Of a DNA stretch of 64,000 nucleotides, positions 34,616 through 43,980 are shown one piece after another; position 1 is the first letter of the stretch; each line of letters begins with the position of its first letter. A program made the position numbers and the translations under genes. The notes below the pieces were generated by a model that was not told the DNA's origin, ran no database searches, and was given only the letters and a program-made list of their open reading frames with translations. The DNA is from Evansella clarkii (GTDB lineage: Bacteria > Bacillota > Bacilli > Bacillales > Salisediminibacteriaceae): positions 4,288,974 through 4,352,973 of the forward strand of contig NZ_KV917376.1 of assembly GCF_002019695.1 (NCBI RefSeq), written 5' to 3'.

Positions 34616-36028
34616 ATGGCAGAAAACAACATCGGAGTATTAGGAACAGGAGTAATGGGAAAAAGTATTGCCCTTAATTTTGCAAATAATGGATATAGCG
34701 TATCCATCTATGATATAGCAGCAGAGCGTGTCAAAGAGATCGTGGATACAAACAGCGATAAGCCGCTGACAGGTACATACAGCATCGAAGAATTTGTTCG
34801 GTCCCTGGAAAGTCCGAAGAAAATCCTCCTCATGGTTCAGGCAGGAGAAGTCACGGATAAAGCTATTGAGACACTCCTCCCCCACCTTTCAGAAAAAGAT
34901 ATTATCATCGACGGCGGGAATACGTATTTTGAAGACACAGTGAGAAGAAATCAATACCTTGCTGAAAAAGGGATACATTTTATTGGAACCGGCGTTTCCG
35001 GCGGTGAGGAAGGGGCATTGAAAGGACCTTCGATTATGCCAGGAGGCCAGAAAGAGGCTTATGACCTCGTCGCTCCAATGCTGAAAGATATATCTGCAAA
35101 AGTTAACGGAGACCCATGCTGTACGTATATAGGCCCTGACGGAGCCGGACATTATGTGAAAATGGTGCATAACGGGATAGAATACGGCGATATGCAGCTG
35201 ATCTGTGAAGCATACTTTCTATTGGAACAGGTTCTGGGCTATGGAGCAGAGGAGCTCCATAAAACTTTTGCAGAATGGAATAAGGGTGAGCTGGATAGTT
35301 ATCTGATTGAAATCACTGCTGATATCTTCACTAAGACTGACAGCGATACAGGAAAACCGCTGGTTGATGTTATTCTTGATACTGCCGGACAGAAGGGCAC
35401 AGGAAAATGGACAAGTAAGAACGCCCTTGACCATGGGGTCCCGCTTCCTATCATCACCGAATCTGTTTTTGCCCGGTTCCTCTCAGCTATAAAGGATGAG
35501 CGGGTAAAAGCGAGCGGAATTTTAAAGGGACCTGAACAGGCATCTGGTATAGGTGAAAATAAAGAAGAATGGACGGAAGCGATCCGTAAAGCACTTTATA
35601 TGAGCAAGCTCTGTTCATACGCACAAGGATTTGCCCAGTTAAAAGCAGCTTCTGAGGAGTATGGCTGGAACCTGCCTTTAGGAGACATCGCAATGATATT
35701 CCGGGGAGGATGCATTATCCGGGCAGCTTTCCTGCAAAATATAAAAGATGCCTATGACAGAGATCCAGAGCTTGCAAATCTACTGATAGACCCATATTTC
35801 CAGAGAATAACTGCTGAATATCAAACTGCATTAAGGGAAGTCGTGTCACTTGGAGTAAAACACGGGATTCCTCTTCCTGCTTTCTCTGCGGCAATTGCCT
35901 ATTATGACAGTTACAGAACAGAACGTCTTCCTGCCAACCTTCTGCAGGCACAGCGGGATTATTTCGGGGCACACACGTATCAGAGAACAGACAAGGAAGG
36001 AATTTTCCATACAGAGTGGCTTGATTAA
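34616..36028 (+). CDS. gndA: 6-phosphogluconate dehydrogenase, decarboxylating
   Basis: 470 aa, the length of NADP-dependent Gnd. NAD(P)-binding [15 protein letters not shown] is at residues 7-21, [12 protein letters not shown] near 97-108, and the substrate motif [20 protein letters not shown] near 121-140. [20 protein letters not shown] near 180-199 holds the catalytic Lys, and [16 protein letters not shown] closes the protein. It oxidises 6-phosphogluconate to ribulose 5-phosphate and CO2. zwf lies 1 kb away on the opposite strand, so the oxidative pentose phosphate genes are clustered but not in one operon. The RBS is AGAAGGGAAG. Confidence 0.95.
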   Translation: MAENNIGVLGTGVMGKSIALNFANNGYSVSIYDIAAERVKEIVDTNSDKPLTGTYSIEEFVRSLESPKKILLMVQAGEVTDKAIETLLPHLSEKDIIIDGGNTYFEDTVRRNQYLAEKGIHFIGTGVSGGEEGALKGPSIMPGGQKEAYDLVAPMLKDISAKVNGDPCCTYIGPDGAGHYVKMVHNGIEYGDMQLICEAYFLLEQVLGYGAEELHKTFAEWNKGELDSYLIEITADIFTKTDSDTGKPLVDVILDTAGQKGTGKWTSKNALDHGVPLPIITESVFARFLSAIKDERVKASGILKGPEQASGIGENKEEWTEAIRKALYMSKLCSYAQGFAQLKAASEEYGWNLPLGDIAMIFRGGCIIRAAFLQNIKDAYDRDPELANLLIDPYFQRITAEYQTALREVVSLGVKHGIPLPAFSAAIAYYDSYRTERLPANLLQAQRDYFGAHTYQRTDKEGIFHTEWLD

Positions 36029-36264
36029 AGAAAAGCGTAAGAGCCTAGGTCACGAGCGACACTCTTTACCTGCGACAAGCAAACGAAGTGTCCTAGATCA
36101 CTCTTTACCTGGACCGAGTAACCGCAGGCCCAAGCACTGCCTCTTCCTCTTCCAGTAGCGCTACGAGGCGTATACGTCGACACAACTCGAAGCATACTCG
36201 TGATGTAAACGCTCGTCGCTGGAGCTAGACAACTATCGTGGGATGTTATACTTTCTTATCTGTT
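36029..36264. repeat. Repeat-rich gap downstream of gndA
   Basis: CACTCTTTACCTG occurs at 36060-36072 and 36099-36111 (39-bp period). CGAGTAACCGCAGG at 36115-36128 is shared with the direct repeats at 31982-32040. The GC content and codon-free nature suggest a degenerate intergenic repeat element; no gene is supported. Confidence 0.55.
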
Positions 36265-36302
36265 AAAAAACGGGCGGGGATATTTGTCCCCGCCCGTTTT
36301 TC
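36265..36302. terminator. Strong bidirectional terminator
   Basis: AAAAACGGGCGGGGA pairs with TCCCCGCCCGTTTTT around a short loop; it serves both gndA (plus) and the cyclase-family gene (minus). Confidence 0.93.
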
Positions 36303-36306
36303 TTAT

Positions 36307-36930
36307 TTAATTAGTTTCGATGCCTTCCAGAAGTACCACTCTCGCCGGTGAAGCATCTGTTTCAGACAGTTTTAAAGGGGATGCTGCCATGAAATAACTC
36401 CCTGGCTCCACATCTTTCAGACGCAGGCCTTCCATAACAATGATGCCATTGCCGAATAACGTTTTATGAGTTGGATGATCCGGCTGGCTCCTTTCCACAC
36501 CGAGAGCATCAATCCCTACTCCATCAATTCCCTTTTCGGCTAAAAGTTTCGCGCCATCCTCTGCCAGGTAGATGAACTCAAAATTAAATTCTTCTTCGAA
36601 AGAATTCTTCGTTTTAAATAGAATAAAGTCATTTTTTTCAATATCCAGATCTTTAAGATCTTCCGCTGTTATACGGTCTTCGGAAGCTGTCAGATCAAAT
36701 ACCTTGCACTTTCTGTACAGCTTTTCCAGCGGAATAGTTTCAAAAGTATCTCCGTCGTTAACCATATGAAGCGGAGAGTCAATATGAGTTCCTGTATGAA
36801 GGTCAAGATCAATTCTTGATTCGGTAACATGTTTGTTTGTTACGGTAGTTATTTTCGGTTGTTTCTCTTCCTTATTTTTATAAACAGGCATCCCTTCGTA
36901 TATTGGTGCGCTAATATCAATAATTTTCAT
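36307..36930 (-). CDS. Cyclase-family metal-dependent hydrolase (second KynB-like protein)
   Basis: 207 aa from ATG 36930 (AAAGGGGAATTG upstream; an in-frame TTG at 36948 overlaps the RBS). The Zn motif LHTGTHIDSPLHM has His45, His49, Asp51 and His55, and the opening MKIIDISAPIYEGMPVYKN is typical of the cyclase/arylformamidase family. It differs clearly from the operon KynB at 13205-13855 (for example HTGTHIDSP versus HLGTHTDAP) and is not near kyn genes, so its substrate may be different. Monocistronic, flanked by zwf upstream. Confidence 0.85.
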   Translation of the reverse strand: MKIIDISAPIYEGMPVYKNKEEKQPKITTVTNKHVTESRIDLDLHTGTHIDSPLHMVNDGDTFETIPLEKLYRKCKVFDLTASEDRITAEDLKDLDIEKNDFILFKTKNSFEEEFNFEFIYLAEDGAKLLAEKGIDGVGIDALGVERSQPDHPTHKTLFGNGIIVMEGLRLKDVEPGSYFMAASPLKLSETDASPARVVLLEGIETN

Positions 36931-37014
36931 AATCAATTCCCCTTTCAAAAATAACGCTGTTTAATAGCCTTCCCTGATTTCCTTACGCTGTAACAAGTAC
37001 TTTTCTGAGACAGA

Positions 37015-38508
37015 CTAATTATCTTCTTCATTTAATGGCCACCAGTGGAAGCCGTCTTTTTTCAGCAGCTCGTCCGATTCTTCGGGTCCCATTGTCCCTG
37101 ACGAGTAGTTTGGAAGTTCTTCTTTACTGTTTTCCCAGTACTCAGAAATAGTATCAATAAACGCCCAGGAAAGATCCACTTCATCCCAATGTGTAAAATT
37201 AGTGGCATCACCAAGCATACAGTCATGCAGCAGCCTCTCATATGCTTCTGGTGTATTTACAGTATTCACGCTGTTGTTGCTGAAATGAAGGTGGACAGGA
37301 GCAGTACCCCCTGACGGATCATTTTTCTTGCTGTTCAAAAGTAAGGTGATTCCTTCGTCTGGCTGAATATGAATGACAAGTAAATTCGGATGGGTATCTG
37401 AGTTTTTCGTCTCATATAAATTCAGTGGCAGTTCTTTAAACTGAATAACTATCTTCGTTGATTTAACCGCCATCCGCTTTCCTGTCCGGATATAGAAAGG
37501 TACTCCGGCCCAGCGGTGGTTGTCTATCATCAATTTCCCTGCCACGAATGTTTCTGTCTGAGACTCAGGATTTATATTGTTTTCACTTCTGTAGCCAGAA
37601 ACTTCTTCCCCGTTTATTTCTCCAGGACCATATTGCCCTCTTACAAAGTAGTCCTCTACTTCCTCCGAAGATACTTTTCGCATCGCTCTCAGCACTTTTA
37701 TTTTTTCACTTCTTATCTCCTCTGTGGTCAGCCTGATTGGAGGGTCCATTGCCAGAAGAGACACCATTTGCAGCATATGGTTCTGCACCATATCCCTTAA
37801 CGCTCCGGAAGTATCATAATATCCTCCCCGGTCCTCGACTCCGAGGCTCTCACTGGAGGTTATCTGAATATTGGATATATAGCGGTTGTTCCACAGCGGC
37901 TCAAACATTGCGTTAGCAAATCTGATTACTTCAATATTCTGTACCATTTCTTTACCAAGATAATGGTCTATACGATAAATTTGGTCCTCAGTAAACGCCT
38001 CGCGAATCTGCTCGTTCAGTTCCTTTGCTGAAGGAAGGTTGTGGCCAAACGGTTTTTCAATTACAAGCCGGCTCCAGCCTTCCGTTTCCGTTAGTCCTCT
38101 TGATTTTAAACTGGAAGCAATTGTCCCGAAAAACTGGGGTGCCATAGCCATATAAAAAATCCTGTTGCCAGGGATGGAGTATTTTTCTTCCAGGTCACCA
38201 ATGAGACTATTCAGTTCGTTAAATGATTCTTCACTTGAAACATCGAATGGCAGATAATGAAAATGGCTGCAAAACCCTTCAAGCTCACCAGCATCAGGAT
38301 CTACTTCATTTTTCACCGCCTCACAAACATTTGAGCGGAGGATTTCATTTGTCCAAGGACGTCTGGCAACTCCAACTACTGCAAAATTATCTGAGAGAAG
38401 CCCCTTTTTAAACAAATTATAAATCGACGGAAAAAGCTTTCGTTTTGCTAAGTCCCCTGTAACTCCGAAGATGACGATCGTTGTTTTTGGTTTATTTATT
38501 GTCTCCAT
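37015..38508 (-). CDS. zwf: Glucose-6-phosphate 1-dehydrogenase
   Basis: 497 aa. NADP-binding IFGVTGDLAKRKLFPSIYNL (residues 13-32), the active-site RIDHYLGKEMVQN near 178-190 (catalytic His and Lys), RWAGVPFYIRTGKRM near 335, and a C-terminal GPEESDELLKKDGFHWWPL match bacterial G6PD. It makes 6-phosphogluconolactone and NADPH, feeding GndA. No pgl gene is visible. RBS GCGAGGC upstream of ATG 38508. Monocistronic. Confidence 0.96.
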   Translation of the reverse strand: METINKPKTTIVIFGVTGDLAKRKLFPSIYNLFKKGLLSDNFAVVGVARRPWTNEILRSNVCEAVKNEVDPDAGELEGFCSHFHYLPFDVSSEESFNELNSLIGDLEEKYSIPGNRIFYMAMAPQFFGTIASSLKSRGLTETEGWSRLVIEKPFGHNLPSAKELNEQIREAFTEDQIYRIDHYLGKEMVQNIEVIRFANAMFEPLWNNRYISNIQITSSESLGVEDRGGYYDTSGALRDMVQNHMLQMVSLLAMDPPIRLTTEEIRSEKIKVLRAMRKVSSEEVEDYFVRGQYGPGEINGEEVSGYRSENNINPESQTETFVAGKLMIDNHRWAGVPFYIRTGKRMAVKSTKIVIQFKELPLNLYETKNSDTHPNLLVIHIQPDEGITLLLNSKKNDPSGGTAPVHLHFSNNSVNTVNTPEAYERLLHDCMLGDATNFTHWDEVDLSWAFIDTISEYWENSKEELPNYSSGTMGPEESDELLKKDGFHWWPLNEEDN

Positions 38509-38664
38509 TATGTATGCCTCGCTTTTCTTTGTTGTTTGTTAGGAGTTGATTTAACTGTCAGGTATTCACTATATTAATATTGTGATTTAATATCAAGCAG
38601 ACTGCTTATACGCACACATCAAAAGTATTCCTCTTAATTCTACAGTCATTCAGCTAAAACTTAA

Positions 38665-38694
38665 AAAGACAGCATATCACCTTATGCTGTCTTT
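38665..38694 (-). terminator. Terminator of the GalU-like gene
   Basis: AAAGACAGCATA pairs with TATGCTGTCTTT around a 6-nt loop, beginning at the stop codon; T-run on the minus strand. Confidence 0.9.
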
Positions 38695-39508
38695 ACTTTC
38701 CACTCTCCATTATCGTCTGAATCAGCTTTAAATAATCAGCTTCTGATCCTATATCATACCTGTTCCTGCTTATTTCTATCCCGTAGCATTTTTCTTCCTT
38801 CAGAAGGCTTTTCACTGCATCCGTCAGCTGCAGTTCTCCGCCTGCACCCTTCGTTGTTTTTTCAAGATGATCAAACAACGAAGGCGTAAATATATATCTT
38901 CCACTTACAGCAAGGTTGGAAGGCGGCGACTTCTTTGGTTTCTCCACTATATCAATTAACCGGTATTTCCCTTCCGAAAGTTTTTCTTCTTTTATGACTC
39001 CGTAGTTTTTCAGGAGATCTTTTTTAACTTTCTTCAGGCCAATAACAGATAAACCTGTCTCTTTATGAAGAGCTGAAAGCTGAGCCAGCGCCGGTGGTTC
39101 GTCTCCGATAAAAATATCATCAGGCAGCAGTACAGCGAAAGGTTCATTTCCGGCAAATCTCCGGCCTAATTTAACAGCTGCCCCAAGACCTTCAGCAAAT
39201 GGCTGCCTTATATACTGCAGATGTATATCCGGGATATCTATTTTACCAATAAGATGCTGTTTGTTCACTTTTTCCAGAAAAGCTTCATATTCCAGGGAGC
39301 GGTCAAAATAATCCATGATTAATGATTTATTACGTGATAATACAATCAGAATTTCCTCTATTCCTGAAGCAATCGCTTCTTCTACCACATATTGGATCGC
39401 TGGCTTTCCTGCCACGGGAAACATTTCTTTAGGTACTGCTTTCGTAATGGGAAGGCTCCGGGTACCATAACCTGCGGCAGGAATTATCGCTTTCTTTATA
39501 CTCACCAA
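38693..39508 (-). CDS. UTP-glucose-1-phosphate uridylyltransferase-like protein (divergent paralogue)
   Basis: 271 aa, 20-25 shorter than usual GalU/GtaB. KKAIIPAAGYGTRSLPITKAV then PKEMFPVAGKPAIQYVVEEA is the nucleotidyltransferase signature. The usual GLGTRFLP is GYGTRSLP here, and the insert near the C-terminus is reduced. VLLPDDIFI and DIVEKPKKSPPSNLAVSGRY hold the metal and sugar-binding residues; NRYDIGSEADYLKLI ends it. It makes or hydrolyses sugar nucleotides for glycolipid, teichoic acid or spore glycans, like the GtaB paralogues YtdA/YngB. The start is TTG 39508 or GTG 39505 after GGGAG. Confidence 0.82.
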   Translation of the reverse strand: MVSIKKAIIPAAGYGTRSLPITKAVPKEMFPVAGKPAIQYVVEEAIASGIEEILIVLSRNKSLIMDYFDRSLEYEAFLEKVNKQHLIGKIDIPDIHLQYIRQPFAEGLGAAVKLGRRFAGNEPFAVLLPDDIFIGDEPPALAQLSALHKETGLSVIGLKKVKKDLLKNYGVIKEEKLSEGKYRLIDIVEKPKKSPPSNLAVSGRYIFTPSLFDHLEKTTKGAGGELQLTDAVKSLLKEEKCYGIEISRNRYDIGSEADYLKLIQTIMESGK

Positions 39509-39710
39509 TAACAGAACTCCCTTCTTTGCCGCGTTATTGAATAGTTCCTTAATTATATTTATTCCTTTGTCATCAGCTTGCTACAAATCCGCCCAATCTA
39601 TGTTAAAAATCCACATTCATTGATAAACTATCACGCTCTTTCCCTGAAAAAATATAATATTACAGCTTCATTTAATTAAAAGCCAGTAAGATTCAGGAAG
39701 GAGCAGTACG

Positions 39711-39803
39711 ATGGAAAACAGCAGGAAAACATTTATTTTCAGACAGAATTACTTCAACTCTTTCTCCATTTCAGTTTCACGCTCTGGAGCTGGACTGACG
39801 TGA
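39711..39803 (+). CDS. 30-aa leader ORF translationally coupled to the epimerase
   Basis: ATG 39711 has a strong RBS (GGAAGGAGC) at good spacing and runs 31 codons to TGA 39801-39803, which overlaps the GTG start of the epimerase gene. The peptide opens MENSRKTFIFRQNYFNSFSI and is rich in Ser, Phe and Arg, with no clear domain. The downstream GTG has only GGAG in GCTCTGGAGCTGG, so re-initiation after the leader is plausible. Could be a leader peptide or the degraded end of an older gene. Confidence 0.5.
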   Translation: MENSRKTFIFRQNYFNSFSISVSRSGAGLT

Positions 39804-40756
39804 AAAATATTATAGTAACCGGTGCAGCAGGTTTTATAGGCAGTCACTTATGCCGATATTTACTGCAGGATAAAAATAATAAAGTTACAGGTATCGATTG
39901 TTTCACTAATCATGGAAAGGATCGTTACAGCCAACTTAATACGCTGGATCTGAATAACAGCCTCAGGTTTCAGTTAGCAGAGGAGGATTTAACTGCAATT
40001 AACTGGAAAAAACACCTGGCTGATGATTGTATCGTCTATCACCTTGCCGGAATGCCTGGTGTTCGGTCCAGCTGGGGAAGTAACTTTTCAAATTATGTGA
40101 CGAATAATATATCTGTGACACAGCGTCTGCTGGAAGCCTGCAGCAATGTCTCCGTGGACAAATTTATCTTTGCTTCCACTTCGTCTGTTTACGGGGAAAA
40201 AACCGGGAAAGTATCTGAGCAGGAAACCACCATGCCTCTTTCTCCATATGGTGTAACAAAGCTTACAGGTGAACATCTTTGCAAGGTGTATGAGTATAAC
40301 GAAAACATCCCTTTAACAATTCTCAGATATTTTACGGTATACGGTCCTGGACAGCGACCTGATATGGCTTTTCATAATTTCATAAAAGCTATTCTGAAGG
40401 GCGATACCATAACAGTCTATGGAGATGGAACGCAAACCCGGGATTTTACCTATATTGATGATTGTGTAAAGGGGACAGCAGCTGTTATGTCCGCAGCAAA
40501 AACTAAAGGAGAAATCTTTAATATCGGGGGAAAAGAAAGGGCTTCAGTAAATGAAGTGATCGCTATTCTCGAAGAATTGACAGGAAAAAAAGCTAATGTT
40601 AAGTATACAGAAAAACAAAAAGGAGAACCCCTTCATACATGGGCGGATATAAGCAAAGCTGAGGAAACTCTCAATTATAAGCCCGGGACAACACTAAGAG
40701 AAGGATTAAAAAAGCAGGCCGAATATATTAAAACATTATATAAATACAACAGCTGA
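39800..40756 (+). CDS. NAD-dependent sugar-nucleotide epimerase/dehydratase
   Basis: 318 aa, extended SDR. NAD motif VTGAAGFIGSHLCRYLL (residues 5-21), DCIVYHLAGMPGVRSSWGSN, the catalytic Ser-Ser in FASTSSVYGE and YGVTKLTGEHL with the YxxxK pair, RYFTVYGPGQRPDMAFHNFI, and DFTYIDDCVKGTAAVM. The RPDMAF pattern is seen in UDP-glucuronate/UDP-galactose 4-epimerases. It is next to, and divergent from, the GalU-like gene and 400 bp from cotSA, so it may serve spore-coat or surface glycan synthesis. Start GTG 39800. Confidence 0.85.
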   Translation: MKNIIVTGAAGFIGSHLCRYLLQDKNNKVTGIDCFTNHGKDRYSQLNTLDLNNSLRFQLAEEDLTAINWKKHLADDCIVYHLAGMPGVRSSWGSNFSNYVTNNISVTQRLLEACSNVSVDKFIFASTSSVYGEKTGKVSEQETTMPLSPYGVTKLTGEHLCKVYEYNENIPLTILRYFTVYGPGQRPDMAFHNFIKAILKGDTITVYGDGTQTRDFTYIDDCVKGTAAVMSAAKTKGEIFNIGGKERASVNEVIAILEELTGKKANVKYTEKQKGEPLHTWADISKAEETLNYKPGTTLREGLKKQAEYIKTLYKYNS

Positions 40757-41032
40757 ACCTGTATAGTTTGAATTATGTATATGGCTGTTGAAGGTTACGG
40801 AACGAGGATCCACAACTTTTCATAAAGTCCCGTTTTTTTGAATTAACGGAATGAGGATCCGTTGTATCTATTTTTTTATAACTTGGTACATGAGCCATCT
40901 TTGTGAAGCAGAATTTCCCTGGCGGCTACTCCAGCTAATGTTCCCTCTCCGTTAACAAATCGAATTTGCATTAACATAAAAATACAATATTACTACTAAA
41001 TTTGTTGAAAGCATCATACAAAACTATATAAC
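40757..41032. other. Gene-free interval with a small hairpin
   Basis: AACGGA (40845-40850) pairs with TCCGTT (40858-40863) and a T7 run follows at about 40871, a weak terminator for the epimerase gene. A related GGAACGAGGATCC stretch lies about 45 bp upstream. No gene seen. Confidence 0.45.
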
Positions 41033-41073
41033 AAATAACACAATGACAGAAGAGTAGTGTCATTGTGTTATTT
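41033..41073. terminator. Perfect 16-bp hairpin, terminator of cotS-cotSA
   Basis: AAATAACACAATGACA and TGTCATTGTGTTATTT form a perfect 16-bp stem with a 9-nt loop. Being A/T-rich at the base, it can act on either strand. Confidence 0.75.
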
Positions 41074-41121
41074 GCATCAACGGAACCGAACTGCCTAACT
41101 ACCTCCTCTTCTCTTCTATAG

Positions 41122-42735
41122 TTATCGCACCCATTTAAAATGCGGGTAATACGGATTTTTAGGGAAGGTTTTACCAAGCCTGTTTAAGACGTGGTCTTTA
41201 CCTCTTTTCACAGGTTTTACAATTTCTTCATTTATTTTTGTGCTGTCCACTTCTGCTCCTTCTGCAGGTTGACCAGCAGGTACTTGATCTTTTTCTTCTT
41301 TGGGTGATTTGTCTGCTTCTTCTGCTGTTTGAACCACAGGGACTGGATCTTTTTCTTCCGTTGGCATTTTGTCTGTTTCTTCATCTGCAGTGTCGTTTAT
41401 ATTTATAATTTCTTCAGTGACTAATTCTTGTTTTTCTTCAAATTGAACTGCAGGTTCCAATTCTTTTTCTTCATACTCCACTTTGACGGTTTCTTCACTC
41501 GCTGAATCATTAAAAGTTATAATTTCTTCAGTAATGATTAATTCTTGTTTTTCACCATATTGAGCAGTTATTGGGATATTGTTGTTAATTTTAACTTCAA
41601 TTTCATCCCAGACTCCTGAAATATCGCTTACAACTCTGTTCCAGTTGTAGTTCTTTTCAGCCAGCATTCTCCCGTACTCTCCCATTTTTCTTCGCCGTGA
41701 ACTGTCGGAAAGGAGGTGTGAAAGATGCCGGGCAAACTCCTCCGGATCTTCAGCATTATTTACAATTAGCCCGTTTTTCCCTTCTTCCATAACCTCGGTA
41801 TTACCACCGCGGTTTGTCGTGATGATCGGCAGCCCAGCGGCCATCGCTTCATAATGAACACGGGCGAGAGGTTCCTGCCATCTGGAAGTGCAAACAAATA
41901 CATCTGCTGCAGCAAACCATCGATGAATTTCTGCAGGTGAAATAAATCCAGTAGTAATAACAGGTATCGGGCTTCTTGCTGCTATCGCCCTTAAATATGC
42001 TATATAATCTGTAAGCCCTTCCTGGCTGAACCACTTGCTTCCTACTATTACAAGTACTGCATCCGGATGCTCCTTTTGCAGAAGACGCATTGCCCGAACA
42101 AGAACATCCGGCCCCTTGTTTGGTGACAGTCTGCCAGCAAAGAGGACTATCTTTTTAAAGGTCAAATCATGTTCTTCACGTACCTGTCTGCTAAGCTTTT
42201 TCCCTTTCGCCGTGTAAGCCGGTACAAACCTATCCAAATCTACACCTGAGTAAATTGTCTGAAGTTTTGCCTCAGCCTGTGGATAGAGCTCCTTTATCGT
42301 ATGGCCGATATAATCACTTATGGTAATTATTTTATCCAGTTCCTCAATCGCACGATTAGCTGTTTCAGAATCGATCTTCTCACGCTTAAACATATCATTA
42401 TGCATACTGAGAATAAGCCTTGCATCAGGTGCTGCTTCTCTTACAGCTGGTACAAGCCTTGGGCGGTTGAAAATATGAATGAGATCAAAGCGGTTATTTT
42501 TTACGTACTCCTTCACCCCGTCACGGTATATCTCAAGTAGTTTGCCAGGTACCCTTACATAATTTATCCCGTCTATCATTTCTTCATCGGGAAGAGACGG
42601 GTCGTTGACGCCTAATATAGTTACTGAGTGCTTTTCTTTCAGAACCGGAACTACTCCGGCAATATAAGTCTGAATCGCCCCTCCAAGAACCGGAGGAACA
42701 GGAAGTTTTTCCGTGCAGATAATTAGTACTTTCAC
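41122..42735 (-). CDS. cotSA: CotSA-like spore-coat glycosyltransferase (GT4) with long acidic C-terminal tail
   Basis: 537 aa. I start it at GTG 42735, which overlaps the cotS stop (GTGA) and has AAAGGAGGG upstream; longer frames run into cotS. Residues 1-375 are a GT4 glycosyltransferase: VKVLIICTEKLPVPPVLGGA, then VLFAGRLSPNKGPDVLVRAM, and EPLARVHYEAMAAGLPIITT with the E-x7-E motif. CotSA is normally about 377 aa. Residues about 385-500 are a Glu-rich tail with imperfect repeats (EKQELIITEEII...EETVKVEYEEK; EEKQELVTEEIININD...EETDK; EEADKSPKEEKDQVP), then a basic end with NPYYPHFKWVR. Confidence 0.82.
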   Translation of the reverse strand: MKVLIICTEKLPVPPVLGGAIQTYIAGVVPVLKEKHSVTILGVNDPSLPDEEMIDGINYVRVPGKLLEIYRDGVKEYVKNNRFDLIHIFNRPRLVPAVREAAPDARLILSMHNDMFKREKIDSETANRAIEELDKIITISDYIGHTIKELYPQAEAKLQTIYSGVDLDRFVPAYTAKGKKLSRQVREEHDLTFKKIVLFAGRLSPNKGPDVLVRAMRLLQKEHPDAVLVIVGSKWFSQEGLTDYIAYLRAIAARSPIPVITTGFISPAEIHRWFAAADVFVCTSRWQEPLARVHYEAMAAGLPIITTNRGGNTEVMEEGKNGLIVNNAEDPEEFARHLSHLLSDSSRRRKMGEYGRMLAEKNYNWNRVVSDISGVWDEIEVKINNNIPITAQYGEKQELIITEEIITFNDSASEETVKVEYEEKELEPAVQFEEKQELVTEEIININDTADEETDKMPTEEKDPVPVVQTAEEADKSPKEEKDQVPAGQPAEGAEVDSTKINEEIVKPVKRGKDHVLNRLGKTFPKNPYYPHFKWVR

Positions 42736-43832
42736 CGCCTTTTCCCTCCTTTCCATTCCTTCCGAAGCTCTGCGATAACCGCCCATTTTGTTTCTTCAAG
42801 CTGAAGTACTCTCTCCACCTCTGCTTTGACTTCTGCATCAAGAAAGGCTTCCGGTTCATACACCATTTCTTTAACATGTTTATAAAACAAATTAGGATGC
42901 GACATATCAATTAACAGTACTTCAAAAAGTTCATCTTCAATAGGATTCACTTCATCATAGGCTTCCAGCATACCCATCACCCACTCAAGGTCCCAGTATC
43001 CAAGATTGTACATGTACTCATCAATTAATTTCCTCATATCACGGACAGGAAGATCAAATGCCACTCCATCAAGGTCAATAATCCACATCCCATCGCTGCT
43101 TTGCTGTCCGTTAGACGAACCGTAATCCTGATGGGCCAGCCCCCATGCTTTATCTCCTCTGTCCGCCAGCTTCCTGTATGGTGAACTCAGTAATTTTTCA
43201 TGTGCATTAACAGCCTGTATTTCAAAAATAGGCAGCGACTCCTGAATAACCTGGCTTGCAGGCATTTCTCCATACAGCTCTGTTATTTCTCTGAACCAGT
43301 TCATTTTTGTAATAATCTTCGCGTACTTTTTTGGCCACCGTTTTAATCTAGAGGATTTTACACACCTTTCTGGCGGCACAAAACCTTTCGAACGTTCATG
43401 GAAATCGGCAATTGCACCGGATAACAGCTTCGCACCGTTAAGGTCGTCACTAACCTGCCATAGCGGATCAATCCATTCGGCAACAAACCAAAGCTTTTCA
43501 CCTTTATTAACAAAGCTTTCACCTTGCTTTGTCTTAATTACCTCTGGAACTTTCGCTCCTTTTTTTACTAAATACTCCTGTGCTGCTATACTGAAGAGGC
43601 TTCTTACAGGAGGCCTGTGGAGTATCTTCAGGCTTTTTGGTCCATCGTCTGTTTCAAGCTTCCAGATTAGTCCCCCGAACTCATTCTTTAATGCCATCAC
43701 AGTCCTGGTTGTTGTGGTAAAATTATAGTGGCATAGTACTTCATCTGCCATATTTTCTATATAGAGAGGCACATACCATTCACCTAATGCTCCATCTATG
43801 TTCCAAGGAGTTATCTGTTGTTCTTCGCTCAT
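42732..43832 (-). CDS. cotS: CotS-family spore coat protein (kinase-like fold)
   Basis: 366 aa. Aminoglycoside-phosphotransferase/kinase-like protein of the CotS/CotI/YutH spore-coat family: NFTTTTRTVMALKNEFGGLI at the N-terminus, AHQDYGSSNGQ (the catalytic loop position, HxD), and WIIDLDGVAFDLPVRDMRKL with the metal-binding DLD. In B. subtilis cotS lies in the ytxN-cotSA-cotS region and depends on CotE. RBS GGAGGGGAAG. Upstream of and overlapping cotSA by four bases. Expression during sporulation is expected from the family; I did not find a clear SigK box. Confidence 0.85.
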   Translation of the reverse strand: MSEEQQITPWNIDGALGEWYVPLYIENMADEVLCHYNFTTTTRTVMALKNEFGGLIWKLETDDGPKSLKILHRPPVRSLFSIAAQEYLVKKGAKVPEVIKTKQGESFVNKGEKLWFVAEWIDPLWQVSDDLNGAKLLSGAIADFHERSKGFVPPERCVKSSRLKRWPKKYAKIITKMNWFREITELYGEMPASQVIQESLPIFEIQAVNAHEKLLSSPYRKLADRGDKAWGLAHQDYGSSNGQQSSDGMWIIDLDGVAFDLPVRDMRKLIDEYMYNLGYWDLEWVMGMLEAYDEVNPIEDELFEVLLIDMSHPNLFYKHVKEMVYEPEAFLDAEVKAEVERVLQLEETKWAVIAELRKEWKGGKRR

Positions 43833-43980
43833 CTCTTCCCCTCCCGGCTTTAATCTAATAATTACTATATGTCCACCACTATTGCTTGGGTGGTCACATA
43901 TCCCGGGAAGAAAAAATTATACCTTTCTGCCTAATGCTGATTGCCGTTTTTATTAAATAACCCCTGAATCTGCTTTATAA

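Noticed and set aside
40971-41177. 68-codon minus-strand frame across the 41033-41073 hairpin
   Set aside because: It overlaps the end of cotSA and the perfect terminator stem; shadow frame only.
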